This document shows positions 57,211-64,000 of a stretch of 64,000 nt of DNA, one piece after another (position 1 is the first letter of the stretch; every line of letters begins with the position of its first letter). Source of the DNA: Lactarius indigo (taxonomy: Eukaryota > Basidiomycota > Agaricomycetes > Russulales > Russulaceae); assembly GCA_025766275.1 (NCBI GenBank), contig JAFKAC010000016.1, positions 1,054,001 through 1,118,000 of the forward strand, given 5' to 3'. A program made the position numbers and the translations under genes. The notes below the pieces were generated by a model. The model did not search any database and was not told the origin of the DNA. It saw only the letters and a list, made by a program, of their open reading frames with translations.

Positions 57211-57875
57211 GAACTGTTCATCTCTGAGATTGGGCAGAGATTGTCTGTAGGCTTTGAGCTGAAGTGGATGGGAGCATATTACTTGCCTTTGAGGCATATG
57301 GTTAGAAGGATGTTTGAGTGCCCCTATTTGGGTTAGACCATTGGTGCTTTGAAAGCCGAGGTTGAGGTAACAATTGCAATGGGATTACAGGGATGGAGCA
57401 GGTGATGGGGTATGTGTTGGGGAACATGTAAGAGTTGAGCTTTTGGTAGGATGTTTGTGTGTGTAGCCTTCCAGGATTATAGTTGAAGTAGAGTTGATGA
57501 TGTTGTGACTGTGGTGGATGAGTTGAATGAAAAGGAAGCATTTAAGGTTGGATTAGCAGGTTGTAAGTGAGTTGATATAGGTTGGATGAAATATGGTGGT
57601 GTAGTGGATTTATAGGTATGTATTTTGGAGTAGAGGGTGGGGTGAGTGAATGAAAAAGGGATGCTTACATAATCAAAAGTGAGGGTAGATATAGCGTGAG
57701 ATGATGATGTGAGGTGTGGATGTCTTCTATGTTAGAGATGGCAAGAGGGAATGGGTGGGAGGAGAAGGAAGATGTTTTGAAGTGTGAAAAAGCAGACAGA
57801 TAGAGAGGACAAGAGGGATGGCAAGTATATTTGTGGAAATTGGTCAACAGATGGTACATAAAGGACGAAAAGGGG
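57211..57875. other. Intergenic, 3' flank of the large gene
   Basis: GT-rich sequence with no coding signal that I can support. It probably includes the 3' untranslated region of the minus-strand gene that ends at 57876. Confidence 0.35.
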
Positions 57876-60800
57876 TCATTGGAGAGGAGGTCTAGAGGAA
57901 AAACCAAGTGTAGTGTGACAGAAGATGCGAGCATTTCTGTCACCTATAAGGAGAGAAAGAGCATCAAAGGGAACGAAAGGGTCGTCCCTTGCAAGTATGT
58001 GAAGGAGAGAAGTATATAAAGTGTGGATGACGTCTGGGGAATGGCAACCCCAATCCGAGGAAAAAGAACCCTTATCAAAAGCACCAGGTCCCTTCCCCCA
58101 CACGGCGCCGAGGCGAATAAGAAGGGAAACGGTGACGCCTTTAACAGCTAAAAAGAAGAAAATAAGATAAGAAAAAAAGGAAGAAAAGGACGAACAATGT
58201 TTCTTAGTCCAATCGTCGCCGAGGCCACGCCTAGGTGATTTGCTCATGTGTGTTCGAAGGGGGCTAGATGGGTCATAAAGAGCGATGATAAAGGAAGTAA
58301 TCATTGCTATAAAGATGGACCTGTCTGACATGCCCTTCTTGTTTCTAGAGACCCAATCGATTTGGCTGTAAACGTTGCGAACTTGTTGGTAAGAGAGTGC
58401 GTTGGCGAAGCGATGTCTGGAAACGTCGAGGGGCATGAAAAGGTTTGGGAGGAGGGAGGAAGCGATGATAGCGACGAGCAAAGCAAGGTGATGCAAGTGA
58501 TCGGAACCGTTGTAGACCTGCCTAACCCAGGAGTAGGTGTCATCGATATAAGGGACATGAGAGAGAGAAGGAGTGACAAAGTCGTGAGGGAGGGAAGTTT
58601 TGTTGAGGACAGATTGAAGGGCATCGAGGGAGAGGGCATTAGCAAACCATTGGACGGTTGAATCATTGGAAAGGGCGTGATTAAGAGCGACTGTGGCGAA
58701 ATGGAGAGATGGCAAAGGAAGACCGGGAGGGGAAGGAATGGAAGGAATAGAGGCAGCGTCCTTGAGGCCCAAATGTGCCCAGGAGTCAAAGACAGGCTTC
58801 CTTGGAGATGCACCGGCGGTAGAGGACCTAGGCCTGTGAGAAGGAACGAAGGATATGCGAAGATAACGGACCCCCCTGAGGAAGAGGTTGTGAGCAAAGG
58901 ACTCGCGTGCATCGAGATCTGATTCTTGAGATAGGCGATGGAGGCTGCGATGTGCCTCGATAAGAAGAGGAAGAAAGGAGCCGTTTGTCTGGACAGGAGC
59001 AGCTACGAGGGAGGGAGAATGAGGGGAAGACATGGCGAGGAGATGTTGGACGAAGGCGGTGAGGGTCATTGCATGTGCCTGAAGATTGGGAAGACCATGG
59101 GAAATGGAGTGTGGGTCGTGTACGACAGCCTGAAGAAGAAGCTGATATGTTTGGTGATGATCGTGTGGGGAATATGAGAGAGGATTGTCGAGAGAAAGCC
59201 ATTTCTTCAAGTGTTTCTCCCTGTCTCTTCCAAGGAGTTCTGCGGTGTTCCTGGAGTCTTCTGATGGGGCTTGGGAAATACGGGCTGCTATATCTGCACG
59301 GACGCCATCCATGACCAACTGTTTTGTGTCATCTAATAAGCCAGTGAGAGCGATTTCGACTATGCGCATTGCCCTATTAGCGAATGAGGATTCTACACCA
59401 GGGTAGACGTTTGGAGGGTCGACATGAAAAGAGTGTTGGATGCGAAACTTTGCCTGATAAGACTAAGAAGAAATGAGCAATAATGTAGAAAGGACATGGA
59501 AAAGCCAAATAAATAAAGAGGTAAGTATGTAATGAATCTGAATATACGCGGCACCTTTTGAGGTCGATTTCATACCCAAAGGGTGCCGCGTATATCCGAT
59601 CTCATTATACGCGGCACCTTTTTGATCTGAAATCAACTTCAAAAGGTGCCGCGTATAATGAGATTGATTATACGCGGCGCCTTTTTGATCTGAAATCAAC
59701 CTCAAAGGGTGCCGCGTATATCCGATCTCATTATACGCGGCGCCCTTTTGATCTGAAATCAACTTCAAAAGGTGCCGCGTATAATGAGATTGATTATACG
59801 CGGCGCCTTTTTGATCTGAAATCAACTTCAGAAGGTGCCGCGTATAATGAGATTGATTATACGCGGCGCCTTTTGATCTGAAATCAACCTCAAAGGGTGC
59901 CGCGTATATCCGATCTCATTATACGCGGCACCTTTTTGATCTGAAATCAACTTCAAAAGGTGCCGCGTATAATGAGATTGATTATACGCGGCGCCCTTTT
60001 GATCTGAAATCAACTTCAAAAGGTGCCGCGTATAATGAGATTGATTATACGCGGCGCCCTTTTGATCTGAAATCAACTTCAAAAGGTGCCGCGTATAATG
60101 GTATCGAATATACGCGGCACCTTTTGAAGTTGATTTCAGATCAAAAAGGTGCCGCGTATAATCAATCTCATTATACGCGGCACCTTTTGAAGTTGATTTC
60201 AGATCAAAAAGGTGCCGCGTATAATCAATCTCATTATACGCGGCGCCCTTTTGATCTGAAATCAACTTCAAAAGGTGCCGCGTATATTCGATACCATTAT
60301 ACGCGGCACCTTTTGAAGTTGATTTCAGATCAAAAAGGCGCCGCGTATAATCAATCTCATTATACGCGGCACCTTCTGAGGTCGATTTCAGACCCAAAGG
60401 GTGCCGCGTATGAGTGATAGTCCATATACCTGGTGAAAAGAAAAGATAGAAGATAGAATATTATGGGCTTACATGGAAATGTCTCATAGAATATGATAGA
60501 ACTTGAGCTTTCTTAGATGCCACGGCAGGATATCCATTTTTCAGTGGCCATTTTCGATGAGCGATCACAAGACCATGCTCCATTGCCTGCCCGATCGTGG
60601 GATGTTCGAACACGTCTTGTAGCATTGGAAACCCATCTTTAAGAGCTCCTTTGCTCAACCCGAGAGGACCCATCAGACTGGTTGCCAACACAGCAGCGTT
60701 TCCAGTATGGCAGAAGCACAGTGCTCGTTCTAATGCCGCAACCAATTCGACGTGCATGTGGCAAGGCGTTAGACCCTTGCGTATTCTCTTCCTCTCCACG

Positions 60801-63213
60801 TCATATATCGACTTGATGAGCAGTGTGATCGGGTATGAAACCCAATCATATAGCGATGGGAATGCCTAGAATACATGTCGTTCTCTCTTCTATCAATTCT
60901 TCTATCGTAGCGAGCATCGACTCACATTCGGCTTGAGCACAATTATGTGCTGTTTGATTACTTTCCGGACATCTGGCTGTCTCCATACCCTCGCAAGAGG
61001 TACTATGATCTTTTTGAATATAAACCTTTAATCGATTGGTCCTGTGTTAGTTAGTCGTCGTGGCGGTGGCACGTCGGGCGTACTTTCCAGATGGTGATCT
61101 CAGAGCTCTTACGTCCACACTGTAGACTAGCTCAGCACGGCAGCATGTTGGGCAGTCCTTGCGGTCGATTCTTGTGTGGAACCGGTCCGATGGCAGAGCT
61201 TGGTCACAGTAAGCCTGTTTCTTTTTTGCTGTCGCTTTCTCCTTGTCTGTCTGCGCGAATGCTCCAGCAAGTGCTGCTGTTACTGTCCCTTGCTGCGAGT
61301 CAAGCCTTCCTGCTCGTGTTGCTACACGGTGTGAGATGTAGTTGTAGAATTGTGATGACACTGGCTTCACAGCAGATCTTCCGCCTCTGCTCCGCATGTT
61401 GCCACCTTCCTCTGATCCTTCCCAGCTAGACTCGCTCGATGATTCGTCTTCCTCTTTACACACCGATTTGTTGATTTCTGCGATCGCCCGGTAAAAGCAT
61501 GGCGGTATCCCTGATGCCTGCACATTGCCTGCCGTCCGTAGGAATCCAAGAGGGTACACGTCTACGTTGATGATGTCATATTTCGTAAGATCTTGTCCAA
61601 ATAACTCGTCCGCGTCTGCAGAGTATCCTTGATCAGGGTTGAATAGTGAGTGTATCTTCTCAAGATTCATTAGTACTCCGCAATCCGGCTCATCCGGGTC
61701 CACAAGAGCTCGTCTCCGCGGTATCCGTTTCCCATCACGGTCGAAAATTGCCACCTCGTCCCCGTCTTCGTTCACCATCGGACACGTTTCTATTTTCACC
61801 CGCTGTCTTCCCCGTTTGTCTTGCTTGTCGTAGATGTTCGCCCCGTACTTCTCTCTTATCGTTTCTGTCGCGATCGTTTCCCATTCATGTATGTGGAAGC
61901 ACCTGCGTCGTTTCGTCGCAGCCATCCTCTCTGCTCAGTCATTTTGATCCACTCTTAATCACGGGGGTACTTACTCGATCGACGTTGCTAGCGCGAAAGT
62001 GACATATGATATTTTCGAATAGTCTCTTTCCGTGTCCCAGCTTTCTGCTTCGTTATCTTCGTTTCCCGCAAGCGCGATCGCCGCGTTTTGCCCGTACCGC
62101 GACGTCACCACGATTGGTGAGTGCCGTTTCAGGAACCCATCTAACTTCCAGCTGTCCGGTGCCTTCTCCACCCACTCCTTGTACCCGTTCGCCATCAGCG
62201 AGTCAAGTTTCTGAGCGTCTTCGAAGTTCAGCCTAATCGTCGGTTCCTCTCTGTCCCGTTCATCGCGTCGTCAGTTTCCTCCCACTGTTATATCGTACTC
62301 CTCGTACTGCATGTGTTCACGTACAAGATGTTTGTTATTTTGTCCCATTCCGCTTCCTCGTTTTCTAGGTTTTGCTCGTATACCTCTTCCACGTTCATGT
62401 ATGCCCGGTCTGGTATTCTTTCCAGGAAGTGTGCGAACATCATTACCATTTGACGATAGTGCCGTCTAGATAGTAACGACCCTCCTGTCGAGTGCCCAGG
62501 CCCTGGCGGTGCCGTCTTTCCTCGTAGGAACTCGTTCGGTGCCATCGCCACGAACACGTCCTCGTTCATCGCCCGCCCAATGAATAGGAACCGACCTTTC
62601 GTGTCAAATCCCACCATCGCGTGCTTTCCCTTGAACTCCCGATATGGCTTCCCCAAGTCCAGTTCGAATGAGAATCGGTGCGAGTTGCGACGTTCGGAAG
62701 TATCGCTGATAGCCCAATACGATTCCCGATTGTCAGGTGGTAATCGATCATCGTTTTATTCGTCCTTATCCCGACGTTTCCCGACCTCGCTTCGACGCAG
62801 AATTCCTCGTCGATCTTGATCCTGTTCCGTCTCGATAGCAGCTTCACCGCGTTCGTGCTTTTCCTCTCATACAACTTCTTCAGCTCTGATAAATCAATTC
62901 TCTTCACTTCCTTGTTGTTGAAGTTGTCGATGTTTCCATCAACTTCATAGTTGCTCGCGATAATCATGTTCAGCACTTCCGATTGCTTGATCCTGTCATC
63001 AGCCTCTACACTCAGCTCATCTGGGATCTCTGTGATGTCAGTTGGGCCCGACGACATCTTCTTGTCTTCCGCGTTCGCCAGATCAATGTCTGTGCTCTTG
63101 TTGCTACTGTACATACAGTGCTCAGCAGCCCATGTCTCCTTTTCCTTCAAATCAGTCACTCACATATTGTCCATCGACTCAAGTGAGTCTCTTGAGGTCG
63201 CCGCAGATGACAT
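57876..63213 (-). CDS. Large multi-exon protein of unknown function
   Basis: Exons chain along the minus strand from ATG at 63213 (MSSAATSRDSLESMDN, spliced to ISNKSTDIDLANAED). Further pieces are IPDELSVEADDRIKQSEVLN; GKPYREFKGKHAMVGFDTKG, RFLFIGRAMNEDVFVAMAPN; MAATKRRRCFHIHEWETIAT with an acidic Ser/Glu patch; SPSGKFIFKKIIVPLARVWR; AFPSLYDWVSYPITLLIKSI; VFEHPTIGQAMEHGLVIAHR; and after a 1-kb intron AKFRIQHSFHVDPPNVYPGV leading to a 490-residue last part that ends SSRPPLQ. Splice signals are good (gtaagc donor at 60472; acceptor at 59454). One join near 62735 may be a frameshift. It resembles multi-copy, repeat-associated gene families of Agaricomycetes, but I recognise no domain or activity. 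It could be two genes rather than one. Confidence 0.55.
59543..60417. repeat. Palindromic satellite array inside an intron
   Basis: About 14 units of roughly 63 bp. Each unit is itself a palindrome with TATACGCGGC(A/G)CCTTTT at one end and its complement at the other, around GATCTGAAATCAACTTC. Orientation flips near 60110. It fills most of the intron 59454-60472. The open frames on both strands across it are only the repeat translated. Confidence 0.92.
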
Positions 63214-64000
63214 CTTCACAACGTGCTCTTTGAGTTGTATTGAATACTGAGTAAGCCACACTCACTGTGCCGCTCTGTCCATCAGTCACTGCTTAATCAG
63301 CATCCCCAAACATGGCAAGACCGGACCGGACTGTCCGTTCTCTGTGAAAAGTCAAATCCTATTCCTCACCCACCTCTCCACACCCTCATTCTTTGTGAGT
63401 CTCTGTTCAGCTTCTACAATGAGTGTCCCTTGTCGCGCGGAGTAGAGCACGGAGTATATTTTAGGAGGTGCAACACAGAACGGCGGGGCTGCTGGTGAGA
63501 CAATAACATTGTTCTGTATTATGTAGGCAAAACCAAGGGGGTCACGGGATTTTAAGCACCCATACCCTGGTTAGGAGCATAGGGGGGGTATAGCGGACCC
63601 TTGGCAGATTTTTATTTACCAGCGCCTATGGGGCGCTAACTCTACTCTAGCCAAATCTGGCGAATGTGAAGAACAATTTATACATTAATCTATTCCTACT
63701 AGTACTCATGACTGCATGGGTGAGAAGAGTGCATTAATTGGTGATGGAATCGGTAAATGGGACAGTTAACACATGAAAGAGATTGTTTGAAGAGGAAATG
63801 GTCTTGCAACACATGCAAGATTTGGTGGTGTCTGAAGCATTGCCAGGTGTTGTGCGGGCTTCCGCGGGGCACGATCTGTCGTATATGGACCCACAGAGAT
63901 CATGTACACCTCATTGTACAAGGGCTAGGGCCGCATACAAGTGCGGACAGGTCAGAAACAGAAATGGTGGGCTACAGAGCCCATGGAATGAGGGTGGTTG
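63214..64000. other. 5' flank of the large gene
   Basis: Upstream region of the gene starting at 63213. It contains G runs (63583-63589) but no second gene or clear core-promoter motif. Confidence 0.35.

Noticed and set aside
59558..60417. Protein with peptide repeats (GAAYNEIDYTR-type) on both strands
   Set aside because: Frames are open on both strands simply because the DNA repeat is palindromic and lacks stops. The array lies inside an intron.

Overview
The window is nuclear DNA of a filamentous basidiomycete, most likely an Agaricomycete. Genes are cut by many introns of about 50-65 nt, and the protein families are typical of mushrooms: FZO1, GH16 beta-glucanases, F-box/LRR paralogs, small secreted TGDCDGAV-type proteins and chromodomain Ty3 elements. 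There is no rRNA, tRNA or CRISPR that I can support.

Left part (1-33 kb) is ordinary euchromatin. In order it holds a GPI-anchored GH16 glucanase (-), a two-domain secreted Cys protein (-), a divergent 2-oxoglutarate/Fe(II) oxygenase (+) with a 7-nt micro-exon, the mitofusin FZO1 (+), a duplicated block with one dead and one nearly intact copy of the secreted protein family (+), and a quinone-oxidoreductase-like MDR enzyme (+, apparent frameshift). A long gene-poor stretch with one 44-codon ORF follows, then an L1-domain ribosome-biogenesis protein (-), an alpha/beta hydrolase (+), a bHLH-type regulator (-) and a disordered protein ending in a CaaX box (-).

Middle part (33-46.9 kb) is decaying and subtelomere-like. 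Two tandem F-box genes each carry one in-frame TGA, and the second is cut off by a non-coding element. From 37.46 to 41.88 kb lie copies of a GC-rich, hairpin-dense, non-coding element in two related families (A and B), joined at short TTAGGG tracts, with a 157-160-bp minisatellite between them. On the minus strand every copy holds a hammerhead-ribozyme-like catalytic core. The shared left end, variable right end and TTAGGG at the junctions look like telomere-attached retroelements with minus-strand sense. A 3 x 263-bp tandem repeat and a 239-bp-arm inverted repeat follow, then an old Ty3 remnant with its accessory zinc-knuckle ORF.

Right part (46.9-64 kb) begins with a young complete Ty3 chromovirus on the minus strand (464-bp LTRs with two differences, TAACG target duplication, self-priming PBS). 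It is nested beside older LTR pieces. After it comes a large many-exon minus-strand gene of unknown function whose only long intron (about 1 kb) is filled by a palindromic satellite that shares its core with the inverted repeat at 42.7 kb.

A theme across the window is decay by CpG transitions. Seven in-frame TGA codons in repeats and in the F-box pair sit where arginine CGA is the natural ancestor, and both differences between the young LTRs are also CpG transitions.
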